Of a stretch of DNA of 64,000 nucleotides, positions 1-11,368 are shown one piece after another. The DNA is from Pseudisothecium myosuroides (lineage: Eukaryota; Streptophyta; Bryopsida; Hypnales; Lembophyllaceae). The stretch lies in the NCBI GenBank assembly GCA_951799445.1, contig OX637292.1:13023296-13087295 (forward strand), given 5' to 3'. Both the position numbers and the translations under genes were made by a program. The notes beneath the pieces are model-generated. The model saw only the letters and a list, made by a program, of their open reading frames with translations. It was not told the origin of the DNA and did not search any database. Position 1 is the first letter of the stretch. The number at the start of each line of letters is the position of its first letter.

Positions 1-621
1 ATTAGAAGCTTTTATTCATTTCATTTGGATTTGTTATGTGAAAGTTATTATTTTTGGAGCAATTAGAGTATCTTCTTGAAAAAATAATTTGTAAGATTCA
101 ATTCTAAACTCAATTTTCACAACTTTTCAAAAAAAAATTCACAAGCTTAAAATCTCTTGCTAGAACAATCTTGTTGTTGTGATTAGTATGTTTCAAATCC
201 ACTTTAGAGCTATTAACGGTTTAGTTCTCTCTTCAATCTTGAATCTACTTCTACTTAGCAATTTTTGAATGAGTGAAAACTAATTTTCTTTCCTAGACTC
301 TAAATATTAATTTTCATTAAATAAAATAAAAAAATAAAAATTGATAGAGCAAAAAATTTAATTAAGAAGGTTCAAAGCTAAAAAATGTAGTGGAGCAAGG
401 TACAAAAAAACTTGTTTTCCTCACTTTAAATGCAAATATCTTGCAATCTACATGGTCAAAGTTTTTGAAATTTCTTCCAAACATTTTTACACTAGTCTAG
501 TACAAGATTCTATGGTTAAATAGGCAAAAAAAACAATTTGAAAAACGTTTTTTGCTCTTTGCTATAGAAATGACAATTTTGAGTGGTTTTTGATGGAAAA
601 AAGGGCTTGGGACTTTAGAGG
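1..621 (-). mobile_element. TTAA-type element, reverse copy cut by the window start
   Basis: This is the left-half end of the roughly 930-bp repeat family described at 29893-30823, in reverse orientation. It runs from the block with TTCATTTCATTTGGAT through the TTGCAATCTACATGGTCAAA and AAGATTCTATGGTTA blocks to an eroded terminus, GGACTTTAGAGGTTAT, at about 606-624. The better copy at 45146-46079 shows the same blocks in the same order. The outer TTAA has decayed to TTAT. It contains no coding frame. Confidence 0.75.
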
Positions 622-1189
622 TTATAGTCTATCAATCATTTTTCTAAGTGTTAAAATATAAAATTGGAGTCATGAAAAACTACAAGGTGAAGGGACATAA
701 CATTTATAATGATAATAAATTTAATGCATCTCAAAATGTCTTCCATAGTTTTTAGTATGAATTTTCAATGTGGTATTGTCCCCAAGATCTAGTATGAGGT
801 AGAAAGACCTAAAAGTAATATATTTTATTCACCAACACCTAAAAAACAATCTTGAGGGTGATTGCAAGAAACACCAGTCCTTATTTCCTAATGTTGTCTG
901 ACAAACTTGTCATGCGCTATAACATTTGAAGCATGAATCCAATGTACTTGAATTTTTTGATTAGAAATTGATATTTCCATTGTAATCATATTCTATATAT
1001 ATTTTTTAAATTTAAAAGACTGTTATATATTTAAAAGTCAAGTTTGCTAATTTGTCACACTTTCAAATTTAGGGATTTTGAGTACTATAGAGTGTCCAAA
1101 ATTAATGATCTAGAGCTGAAAATTTTGAGGTCTATTCCCACAATAAATTACAAGTTACTAATTTAATTTTTGCACCCTAAGAAATCCTT
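622..1189. other. AT-rich intergenic sequence, nothing recognised
   Basis: This is low-complexity AT-rich sequence with stop codons in all frames. I see no gene, RNA or clear repeat boundary in it. Confidence 0.5.
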
Positions 1190-2120
1190 AGCAGTGACCT
1201 TAATCCCTAAAGAAATACATTGTTTGTAGGCCCAAAAATGCTTCAAAAATACTTGTATCCAAAGCAAAGCAAAAATGTTCATCTTTATTTATTCATTAAA
1301 AAATCCAACCACATTAGGAGCCTTTAGTTAACTTGTTAGAGTACATCCTTCTAAAATTTGAGAGTAAGAAACTAAAAACTTTACCAATTGCAAGATCACG
1401 ATGCTTGAATTTTTTTAAAAAGAATTTTCAATGCTTTCCAAATGGTTAAGTTTCATCTTTCAAACTTTTTATCCAAAAATAAGTACGTACTACAACTTGC
1501 ACCTTTCTATAATATGTTGAAGAAGTAAGTTGGAAATACATATTAAAAAATAAAAAAATAAAAATTCGCATTAATGCTTAAAAAATAGTAAGTAGAAGAA
1601 AATTGTGATTAAAAATACTATATTGCTGAGAATTTAGTTATAGAATTGAAAATTTTCAATTCCAATTGTTGTAATGTTGCTATAAAAAATCTACATCCTA
1701 TATTTTAATTTTATTAATTCCAAAAATATTGAAAATTGAATTCAAATCAAGACTTCAAAGTTTATTTTGAGGTAGAGATTCCATAACTACCCGCAAACTA
1801 AAATTCCTCATAACATTCATCTCTTTAATTGAAATAGAATAATTTAAATTTTTTCAAATATATATAAATATAGGAAATAAATTTCAAATTTTATTTTAAA
1901 GAAGTGATTTTCTTAAGCTGCCCAGATCGCCCCCAGGCTTAAAAAACTACATATTATACAATATCTTTTTAACCATGTAGTCAAATGTTATGAAAATTGT
2001 TGCATCTTAAAGCTAATTTTTGACTGCATGTTGTGTAAAATTAAAAAAAATTAAAAATCCATTAGTAAATGGAGGAACAAAACCCCTATATTGCTAAAAA
2101 AAACGTACTTTCGAGGGATT
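1190..2120 (-). repeat. Degenerate repeat block, paralogous to 46085-46580
   Basis: The first part (about 1190-1420) matches 46085-46275 block by block: cccaaaa(a/g)tgcttt, CTTGTATC-AAAGCA, then caattgcaagatca. The later part (about 1600-2120) is an eroded member of the second TTAA-element subfamily (compare 5665-6542 and 28669-29592). It shares the blocks cccgcaaactaaaattcctc, agctgcccagatcgc and a terminal-like gggattttagg. No intact termini remain. Confidence 0.5.
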
Positions 2121-4084
2121 TTAGGATGGTAAGTCAAATATTTACTATCAAGCTTAATTATGAATTTATATAATTTAAAAAAAAAATTGGAGTTTCATAT
2201 GAAGAAAATGATTTCTCTATAAATGATGAATTTCTTCAAAGAAATTGGTTACAAAATCAAATTATAGTGGTTTTTAAGGTGTAAACATAACTCAAATTAT
2301 ATCAATTAAAAGGTGAATTAGAATAATCTAGTATTTTGACATAAAATAAAATAAAGAATGGAAAGAAATATTTTATGTTTTATATTTATTTTTAATTAAA
2401 AAAATTCAAATGAAAAATATACGTGCTAGTGTAATTTGGATTCTAACACATAGAGCTTACCTTTGCCATAAGCCCCCAACATACATCATTAAATTTTTGG
2501 ATTTCTACAAATTTTTAGATGGAACACAAGTAGAACTTGTAAAATTCATTTTTTTGGTTTAAATCAAATATCCAAAATGAATATCTTAAAGATTACAATT
2601 AAGTTTGATCAAGGCGCGACCCCTTTTTGAATGCAATGACCTCTGGGGTTAATTGCCACCTTAAATCTTTGATCCTCCCAAAAGTTTGATTTGTGGCGTA
2701 TTCCTAGGCATATACCAAATTAACCTTAGTAGGCTCGAGATTGTTGAATGTGTCACTTCCTCCAAGATCAAGGAAAATGAGTGATCACTCGGACTAGGTG
2801 TATTGCCCTCCTCTAAAAAATACCTTACCACTAGTGGAGTGTGACACTTATTTGCTAAAGTCATATTATTTATAATATAATTAATTCCTAATTGACATAT
2901 CAATCGATAAAAGGTCAAACTTGATTTTCAATTTTCATTTTTGAATCTTATCCATTCTTTTTAAATCTCCACGCCCAAATTGTATGAAATCTCATTTTCT
3001 TTTCAATGATACAATATTGAAGCCATTTAGAGCTCAAATTGGCATCCATAAATGATGAAAATATAAGGATTGACGGTTTCTTTGCATTCTAGCAACAAAT
3101 TAGAGGTAGACTCCCTTTTGAGGAGTTTTAGTGCGAGAATTTATCTCGGTTGATTGTAAGCCAAAATTAGCCCATATGAGCCAATAAATAATGGCAGGCA
3201 AAGAATATTGAAGGTTTGACTTTCAACTTGTGATTAGCTCTTTAATAGGTTTGCCATTCCGTAAAGATTTGTTCAAATAAAATTACTTTCAAATTTTTAA
3301 TTGATTTTTTTGCATTCTATCTTACACTTGATTGTAGCTTTCAAATTTTTCATTTTATGGAACTTTTGCCCTTTGGTCATTAATGTAACATTTTGGAGTT
3401 GCAAATGAATATAAACACAAATTACCTATTAAAAACAATGTGATGCCCATTGAAGAATATTGTAGCTCTGAATGCTATAATTATTGAATTGACCAATTTG
3501 ATCAAGTTTTCTTTTTCATGTGTGATTTGAAATTGACTTGTATATAAGATCCTATGGCTATTTACCCAAAAATCATAATAGAGTGTGAAATTATTATTTG
3601 TTTTCATAGAATACCTCGCAACATAATCCTTAGTTCTAGCAATTGACGCCCCCCTCCTAATAGGGGATAAATTAGTGTAGAATGAAATATTATTGTACCC
3701 TATATACAACATATCTCCTAATTTATTTTTGTAGAAATACTAATTTTGCACCCTCACTAGCAAGACAAACAAAGACATTCTAATATATTTATTTAGTGTG
3801 TGCAATACTAATTGACCTAAAGTATATTATTTTAAATTAATATAAACTAAAATATTATTATGTTGTATTCCCTTTTAACAAAAAAGCAAGCAACAAGTCA
3901 ATGAAAGGCTCTATCCCTATGTTTTAAGTAAAATTTTGCTCAAAATCTCCTTAAAGGTCATTATTTAAAATCATGTGTTTAGGACTATACTTAAAAACTC
4001 ACTTAAAACACCCCTTTCTCTTGTAGTGATTAACTTCTTTTTAGAGTAAATTTCTATTCAAACCTCCCACATGTATCTCCAAGG
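2121..4084. other. AT-rich intergenic sequence without a gene
   Basis: Small reading frames of 85 and 96 codons occur on the minus strand (2661-2918, 3422-3712). Both lack family motifs, and frames of this length are expected by chance in sequence this AT-rich. Nothing else was recognised. Confidence 0.5.
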
Positions 4085-4340
4085 TTGCTAGTATATGAAC
4101 CCATGAGCCTAAGAGTCTAGGCTCCTATATTATAGGTACCTTCCATGGTTATAAGATATTTTATTATAGTGTAGGTGCCTATATTAGAGGTGTCTATGTT
4201 ATAGGTACCTATGTTATATAAGCACCTTCCATGGTTATAGGTATGTATGTTATAGGCACCTTCAATAGTTATAGGGTACCTACTTACACCTAGGCTTATG
4301 GCTCATAGGCTCGCATTTCTAAGCTTGCATGCTAGCGTCA
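4085..4340. repeat. Irregular minisatellite of GTACCTATRTTATAG-like units
   Basis: Short imperfect units such as TATGTTATAGGTACCT and CCTTCCATGGTTATA recur many times. The array ends in a conserved right flank (ctcataggctcgcatttcta, agcttgcatgctagcgtca). A related array with this flank inverted lies at 15944-16165, and a remnant of the flank is at 33440-33500. The shared flank suggests that the array is part of a dispersed element and not a purely local slippage product. Confidence 0.6.
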
Positions 4341-4344
4341 TTGC

Positions 4345-4616
4345 ATGTATATCAAAGTTAAAAATGTTCAAAGTCAAAAAATCTAATCCTACAATGTACT
4401 GAAAAATTTGTTTTTTTCACTTTAAACGCAGATATCTTGCAATTTGTGTAGTCAAAAATTCTGAAATTTTTTCCACACACTCTCGTACTAATTAGGTGTA
4501 AGATCCTACGGTTAGATGTGGAAAAAAACAATTTTTAGTTTTTTTTTTACTTTCTGCTATAAAAATGGTTGTTTTGAGTGTTTTTGGCAGAAAAATGACC
4601 TTTGTCCTTTAGAGGT
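4345..4616 (-). mobile_element. Fragment of a reverse TTAA-type element
   Basis: About 270 bp match the terminal third of the reverse copy at 45146-46079. Shared blocks are aatgttcaaagtcaaaaaat, the cacacactctcgtac region, aagatcctacggttag, and the end ttgtcctttagaggtta. The other two thirds are missing. The terminus is slightly eroded (AGAGGTTAGA instead of AGGGGTTAA). Confidence 0.7.
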
Positions 4617-5170
4617 TAGAGTATATTCTATGATGACTATCTTCAATTCTATCATAGTCATTATATTGGGGAGGTATCATAGAGCTACAGAAAAGCACCG
4701 CAAGTTTCAAGGCCTTGCCACTTGCACATGGTGAATGCCACACGTACTTCTTTGGTTTTCAAGGGGGAGAAGAAAATATTGTAGTAGTTAAAATTACAAT
4801 GTTTGGTAATACAATTTGTTTGCTTCCTCATATTATCACATTTGTTTGTCTATTGATGTCACATCAGTCAATGTGGTAGTCACAATTTTGAATTCAATTC
4901 AGTTTCTTGACTGGATGTCCATTTTTAAGAATCTTGTCACACTATTCACCATATTAAGGTGGGCACCCCCAAAATCACACCCTATCTAAAACTACCGTCA
5001 TGACTATAGTATCCTTGCCAATCACTGCACAAACGAATTTCAAATCCTTTTCCACCTTACAATAGGAACTTGCAAGCTATGAAATTTGGAACAATTATCC
5101 AATGCCACGTTAAGATTCACTTCCAAAAAAAATACGCAAAAAGGTTTCTTCTTGCAAATTTTGTTGCAAC
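4617..5170. other. Intergenic sequence between two TTAA elements
   Basis: No gene or clear repeat is seen. The sequence is a little less AT-rich than its surroundings. Confidence 0.4.
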
Positions 5171-5174
5171 TTAA

Positions 5175-6960
5175 CCCCTAAAGGCCCAAGGCATTTTCTG
5201 GCTCCGAAACCACTGAAAACTGCCATTTCTGCTACGATCACTTCCTAAACCAAAAAAAAACTTTTTTTTTAGAATCAAACCGTAGGATCTTATACTTCAC
5301 TTATCTTAGATCATGTGGTAAACATTTCATGAAGTTTGACCATACGGATTGGAAGATATTAGCGTTTGAAGTTGGAAAAAGAAGTTTTTTTGAACTCTGA
5401 ATTGCAATTTCAGATGACTTTGACGGCCACTTGTGGATTTTTTTGCACTACACACCATAAAGTTAAATTTTTTTATGTTGAACATTCGAGTAGAGAGTAG
5501 GGGGAAAAAATTTCAGAATGTCAAAACTTGATTTTCACATATAAAAAAATTGTTAAGTAGAAGTAGGTCCAAAATTGAACAAAACACTAAATCTTCAATG
5601 GCTCTTAGATGGAATTAAAAAAACATAATCCCAACGGTGGGATTGTTCTTGCAAACAATTTTAACCCCTAAAGTTCCTTGACTATGTTCTCACCAAAAAT
5701 GCCCCAAAACTGCCATTTCTAGTACAAGTACCAAATTTTTGAAAAATATCATTTTTGCACACATGTAACCGTAGGATCTTGTAGTATTCTGGTTTGAGAA
5801 TATGTGGAAAAAATTTCAGAAATTTCCATCGTGTAGATTGGAATATATTAGCATTTGAAGTGGCAAAAGTCCTTTTTTTGGCCCTGCGAAAAAGCGGGCA
5901 GCTTCTCAAGGTCAGATTATTATGAAAAAAATTCCAAATTGGTTGTGCTTCTTTGGATTCATTCTTTAGGGCAAGTTGGCTACATGCTTGAAAATTTTCA
6001 GATTATTTCGAATTGTACAACATATAGGAAAAATAAGAAGTAGAAAGAATTAGAGAATGGTTCAAAACACTAAATTGCTAAGAAGTTAATTATGGAATTG
6101 AAAAATGCCAATCCCAATGGTTGCAATGTTGTAATAAACAATCTACACCCTACGATTTTATTTTTTTTGAAAAATATTGAAAATTGAGTGAAATAAACGA
6201 CTCCAAAGTTTATTTTAGAGTAGAGAATCCATAACTGCCCGCAAACTAAAAATCCTCATAACGTTTGACTCATTGATCAGAATGGAATGATTCAAAGCTT
6301 TCCACGGATATATAAATCTAATAAACCAATTTCAAATTTTTATTTTTGCAAAAAGTGATTTTTTCTGATCTGCCCGAACTGCCCAAGTTGATCAACAAAC
6401 AACATATTTGGCCATAACTTTTGACTCGTATTTCCAAATGTCATGAAATTTGGTGCATATGAAAGATATTCCTCGTCCCCACCTTTTATAAAAATTTCAG
6501 TCCAAAATATGAAAATCTCCAGTCACACGTACCTGCCCAAAATTAACCTTTTCAAAAAAAAAATTGAAAAAAATTGAAAATTGCATTCAAAAATGAATTT
6601 CATAAGTTGTTTTTTGAAGAAGACGCTTAGATTGCCCGAAAAACAAGATTGTCCATAACTTTCTCATTTTGAGTTCAAATAAAATGAATCAAAGCTTCAA
6701 ATATAGACAAAAACATGATCTTTGAGAAAAAAAAAATCAATTTTTTAAAGTTTTTTTTTTTGCCTGGCGAACTACTTTTTGACTTCGGGCGGCATAACTT
6801 TTTTTTCTGGGCACCAATTGAAAAAAATATATATTTTTGGAAAGCTAATGTGGTTTCCTATCTTCAAAAAAAGTTTCAAAAAATCAGGTCAAAATTTCAG
6901 GTCACACGAGCCTGCCCGAAATCCCAAGTGTCCCCTGAGGGGACGTTGGGCCTTTAGGGG
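5175..6960 (+). mobile_element. TTAA-type element (outer copy) carrying a nested copy
   Basis: The left end CCCCTAAAGGCCCAAGG follows TTAA at 5171-5174. The right end GGGCCTTTAGGGG precedes TTAA at 6961-6964. Just inside the right end is the family's short palindrome, gtcccctgaggggac. The element is about 880 bp longer than its relatives because a second subfamily member is inserted at 5665. Without that insert its length would match the usual 920-935 bp. It contains no coding frame, so it is presumed non-autonomous. Confidence 0.85.
5665..6542 (+). mobile_element. Nested TTAA-type element (second subfamily)
   Basis: A new left terminus, CCCCTAAAGTTCCTTGAC, begins after TTAA at 5661-5664, inside the outer element. 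Related copies at this spot read caaacaaacttaaccatg, so the target already held a TTAA. The interior matches the second subfamily (compare 28669-29592). It has cccgcaaactaaaaatcctc and ctgatctgcccgaactgccc. The right end stops at tacctgcccaaaa before TTAA at 6543-6546. It lacks the last 40-50 bp including the inverted terminus, so the right end was lost after insertion. Confidence 0.7.
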
Positions 6961-7204
6961 TTAAAAGTAACAGGCTTGAAATTTTGTGAAAAAAACACCG
7001 CAACCCTTCACCGCACAGTGCACGGTGACTGTGTGTTGTGCATTCCCTTTGCATTCCCCAATACTTGTTCCCAAGGTTTCACCTACACAGTGGCGTTCCC
7101 ACTTGCTCGTTCTCGGAGTTCCAATGTTGTGCGGTTCTTGTCCGATTTTTAGTGATTTCACTGTACGGTGATTGGAACCGTACGGTCAATGGCAGGTTTA
7201 CTCT

Positions 7205-7635
7205 AATTGCTATTTTCATTGCTTTTCTTGTTGGCAAGTGAAAGAAGGTTTTCGACACACCAAAGACCGCAACCATTTACACAAAATAGTGAAATCAGGT
7301 TGCCTTAACAATTAGGTTGCCTTACTCCAAGAAAGTTACTTTACAAGCCCACCAAAGTCAACAAATACTTTTATAGATATTTCCATTTGTGCACATAGAG
7401 ATTTACGAGTCTCAATTACAACAATACCTAATTTAAAAGTAGTGCATTCTTGTAGAGTAATTGTAAATATTTATTTAGTGTCAAATGTCGAGAAATTAGC
7501 ATGGGGCAACCTAATTTCACTATTTTGTGTAGATCCCACATGCCAAAATTAGTAAAGGTCCAAGTTTTTTCTCGGTCAATCAGTCCTAGAACCGTTTCTT
7601 CCAAATACGTATATATTGATGTTGGAGATGTACAT
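7205..7635. repeat. Left part of a dispersed duplication (partner 42905-43080)
   Basis: The blocks ttttcttgttggcaagtgaa, accaaagaccgcaa, aggtccaagtt and tagaaccg, followed by attgatgttggagatgtaca, align in order with 42908-43070. The alignment is interrupted here by a 255-bp inverted-repeat element (7278-7532) that is absent from the partner. Beyond 7635 the partner jumps straight to sequence matching 9893, so this copy carries about 2.2 kb of extra DNA. Confidence 0.65.
7278..7532. mobile_element. 255-bp inverted-repeat element (MITE), copy 1
   Basis: The left end TACACAAAATAGTGAAATC and the right end ATTTCACTATTTTGTGTA are inverted repeats. The arms extend about 26 bp, into AGGTTGCC/GGCAACCT, with one mismatch. 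A second copy of almost the same length is at 33928-34182. The related block at 42905-43080 lacks the insert and so acts as an empty site. No coding frame is present. The superfamily is not assigned because the target duplication is unclear. Confidence 0.75.
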
Positions 7636-7641
7636 AGTAGG

Positions 7642-8036
7642 GGTAGTTACAGCTTGTTCAAGGTGCATGTGAACAATGGAGATTCAATAGCGGAGAGGGT
7701 TTGGATTAGCCAATGAGAAGCCACGTTTTTTGAAGAAGCTCTGACCACCCTCTTTTTTTGACTGTTGAGAATGGATACTGGTGTTACCGGACTTGATGGA
7801 TGGAGGTAGTTGGCGTCCTTCTTGGAGCCAATAAAGAGAAAGTTAAGAGAACAAACGGAATATTCTTAGCGTGCTATTGCTTGCGCACTCCCAATCTTCA
7901 CCTCCGGAGGTGGATGCTGGGTGTGAACAAACAATGTCACACTTAGAATATTCCGTCGAGGTGAACCCAACCCTACGCCGCCACGACATGAATCTCCATT
8001 GTTCACCGTCGAGGTGAACAAGCTGTGACTAAGGTA
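7642..8036. repeat. Fold-back repeat with two sets of inverted arms
   Basis: The outer arms are gttacagcttgttca...gaacaatggagattca (7645-7687) and its inverse tgaatctccattgttc...gaacaagctgtgac (about 7989-8028). An inner pair, cggaatattcttagcgtg (about 7857) and cacacttagaatattccg (about 7937), is also inverted. The whole could fold into a long interrupted hairpin. It lies in the 2.2 kb that the partner duplication lacks. Confidence 0.65.
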
Positions 8037-8039
8037 GAA

Positions 8040-9275
8040 GGTTCAAGAACAGTTCGGGCATTAAGAATGGCCCCTATAAATGGCTGTGAAATGGACATGA
8101 GTTGGTTCTGAAATGGACTACTATAGTCATTGAATGAACCAAGGAAAAAAGACTTATTAATTGCAAGAGCCAATCACTCTCTTTGCTTTCCCCATTTTTT
8201 TATTTAGAATTGCAAGTGAACCATTTATGAAAGACCTAGGGTCACAAATAGGGACCTATGACCCAACTTGTTTGAAAATTCATAAGTAATTCAAAAATGC
8301 TCGTAAAAATACGAAACGACTTGGGTTAGATTCCTCATCAACTTCTCCATGTCTGAAAAATGAGCTAAAAATATTCCCATCCAAGGGAATACATGAAAAA
8401 GGCGGACCAGCCCTTAAATGGTCAGTTTATGAGCCTTCAATCTACCTTAAGTGCAATGATCGATGGCAATTTGGGGTGTAACTTAACCCTAAACCGACCT
8501 TAAGTGTGTACCTTAGTTGACGCTTGCTAAGTTCAGTGTACCCTAAGTTACAGTAAACAGAATTTCCTCTCCCCCAAATCTTACCTCACCTTGTGAGTCC
8601 CAACTCTTGTGTGAGAGGCTGGAATGCCTGTCCCAGTGTCCCCCATTCTGTAAATTCTTCCTCCACATGGACTCCACTTCCGTCGCTGTACTTCAAATCA
8701 TCATCATGAACCCTGACCCTCAAAGTCTGCACCTCACTGGAAAAAGGAGAATCCTAATCATTCTTTATATAACTTATACTGTAAGTTATTTCCACAGATC
8801 GGTTTCTTCAGGTGGAAGTTGGAACGTCGGACCCTCGACACGTTGAAAGTGATGATCCGACTGTCAAACGGAAGTTGGAACGTTGGCCCAAGCAGCCAGT
8901 TGTTTAGTCTAGAATGGGAATTTGAAACGTTTAGTTGGTTGCAACTTACTGTCAGGCCACTCCGTCAGGACGGACACCCACCCGCAACTCCACTCCACTC
9001 CACTCCACAGCCTCCACTCCACTCACTCCACCCACGCTCAGCTCGCATCCCAAGTGTCGTTTAATTTGCAACACCTGCGTGGCGTTAGGTGAGGTGAAAG
9101 GGGGGGGTGTCAACCTAATATCTATCCATTCGTTCTAATATCCATTCGTTCAATAATATCCATTCGTTCAAGCAAGCAACAACCTGGTTTACCTTGGGGG
9201 TACAACACACATGGTGTGGGTTGCAAAAAAATATTATATATTTTGGATTAGGTAGATGGAGAGAATTTATTTAAC
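8040..9275. other. Intergenic sequence with short tandem repeats
   Basis: No gene was recognised. About 8225-8335 belongs to a dispersed family that has aatacgaaacgacttgggtt in common with 12185-12215 and, inverted, 35805-35850. ggaagttggaacgt occurs twice, near 8813 and 8871. A CCACT-rich microsatellite lies at about 8988-9030. Three copies of atccattcgttc lie at about 9123-9170. Confidence 0.5.
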
Positions 9276-9279
9276 CCTT

Positions 9280-9840
9280 GAAGGACGCACCCTTATGACC
9301 AAGGTTGGTAGTCACTCCGATTACTGGGCCAATAGGTGCATTGTTTGTTTCTACATTGAAGAATGAAGTCATCATCCATTGACTACTTTTTGGCCTCAAC
9401 GTCCTAGTAAGGTTTAACTTTGAAAGAATGCGGCTCCCCATGATCAAGGTACTAACCAAAATACTCCCATTGGTGTACCAATATGTGCATTGTTTGTTTT
9501 TACACTCAAGAATGAAGTCATCCATTGACTACTTTTGGGCCTCAACGTCCTATTAAGGTTTAAATTTGGAAGGATGTGGCTCCCCATGATCAACGTACTG
9601 ACCAAAATATACTTTGATTATTGGACCAATAGGTGCATTGTTTGTTTCTACAGTGGAAGAATGAAGTCATTCACTGACCATTTTTCGGCCTCAATGTCCT
9701 TGAAGGTTTAACTTTGGAAGGACGCGGCAACCCATGATCGAGGTTCTAACCAAAATACTCCAATCATTGGACCAATAGGTGCATTCTTTGTTTCTGCAGT
9801 GGACAATGAAGTTATCCATCGTACCGTTTAATTCATCGTC
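9280..9840. repeat. Tandem array, four units of about 148 bp
   Basis: The block aataggtgcattgtttgttt, or a close variant, recurs with its gtgcatt core at 9335, 9485, 9633 and 9779, a period of 146-150 bp. Between cores each unit carries gaatgaagtcat, ggcctcaa-gtcc and ggctccccatgat. Units differ by scattered substitutions and small indels. A single, isolated unit in inverted orientation lies at 18195-18305. Confidence 0.8.
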
Positions 9841-9892
9841 GTCCTTACAAGATTAAGAAGGAATTTATTGGATTGTGATAGAAAGCTAGTGT

Positions 9893-11160
9893 CATTGGTA
9901 CAGTACCCTCCAAGAAGTCTTGCACATCTGCATGTCTTGGTTCTCAACCAAGTAGTTTGATTACACAACATACTTGTGGCAAGTAAATTTAAATATTTAA
10001 TTGAGATCTTTTGCCTTGGACAAGGTTAGTTATGTACCTTGTTGTGACTCATTCCATGTTTTAGAAGTATGTCTTTTTGTGATAAGATGTTGATTTTAAA
10101 ATCACCAAGCTCAGTTTAAAGGTACAATGCTATACTTGAAAATTTCATTGTAGGAGATTATAGATAGTGGGATTCAACCGACTTCAGAGTTGAGAGGATC
10201 AACAACATTGCATGCATGCTTCCAGTGATTGTTGCTTGTAGACATAGCCTAGAAGTTTTGTGAGAAAAAGTTCATGTTTGTCTAGGATATTGTGTATGTG
10301 ATATTGTTAGAAGTTCTATAAGCAATTAAATTTTGTGAATTTCTAAGTAGTGTTAGTTAATTTTGCACTATAACATAATGTAAAATTCATTGAATGGCCA
10401 CCAAACTCTCCTGATCTCAATTCTATAAAAAAAACATATGGAAGCAAGTCAAAGATTGAATGCAAAAAAGACTTAGACCCCATAACAAAAACCAAATGTG
10501 GACATTCTTGAATTTGGCATGTGAAGATACACCTCAACAAAGTACCCAAAAGTTAATTTCTACAATGCCAAACCAATGGAAGCTATGATAGCAGCTCAAG
10601 GTGGTAGTATTTGATGGTAGTGGATGTACCATTTTGTTGCATTTAAGTAGTTGCCAATGAGCAAGATATAGTGTAAAATTCATGTTATAGTAGGCTTCTA
10701 CAATACTATAGCTTTGTAATGATACCCTATTTGACAATGTTTGTTCAAATTTTAAAGAATGCATGAACTTTTTTTCCTTTGCCTTTAACGTCTATGGAAA
10801 AAAATACAAAATACATTAAAGCCATATAGAAAAAACTTTTATTTACATACTATAAGTTTTTGTAACATGAAAGATGTGAACAATGATGTTCCCTAAATAC
10901 ATGTGCAATCAGTTCTTAAAGAATCATCACATATATTTTTCAATTAATTAATATGTAAAACCGTAAAAAAACAAATAAAATAATTCGCCAAAAATGGAGT
11001 TATTACTTTTGGACATTGAAATTTTATATGTTGGTTAAGGTTCCATAAAGTAATAGATTTAATAGGATAGATTTGATAGGATATTCTAAAAATGGAGTTA
11101 AAAAGGAAAATTTGAAGAGCTTTATAGTGGAGTTGCAAGACTTCCTAGAGAATATTGTAC
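9893..11160. repeat. Right part of a dispersed duplication, uninterrupted copy
   Basis: This aligns in order with about 43065-45078. The blocks are accaagtagtttgattaca, gtaccttgttgtgactcatt, gaaaatttcattgtaggaga, gggattcaaccgactt, gccaccaaa, tggtagtggatgtaccattt and tagatttaataggata. Identity looks moderate, so the duplication is not recent. This copy preserves the empty targets of two elements inserted in the partner, including a single TTAA at 10116-10119. No coding frame is conserved. Confidence 0.8.
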
Positions 11161-11368
11161 AAAGCGTGAATTTTCAAAGTAGGTTTTTTAGAAGATGCAA
11201 GAGCAATTTAGTAGTTGGGGTCATGAGCATTCCAAAAGAAATCCTTAATCAAACTCATTGTTTGACCTACAATGATTGAATTGAAGGATTCTTGAACCAT
11301 TCTAAAATATGTTGTTATATAAACTACTTTGAATTACTTTTGTAATGAATACAAAATTCAATTTAAAT

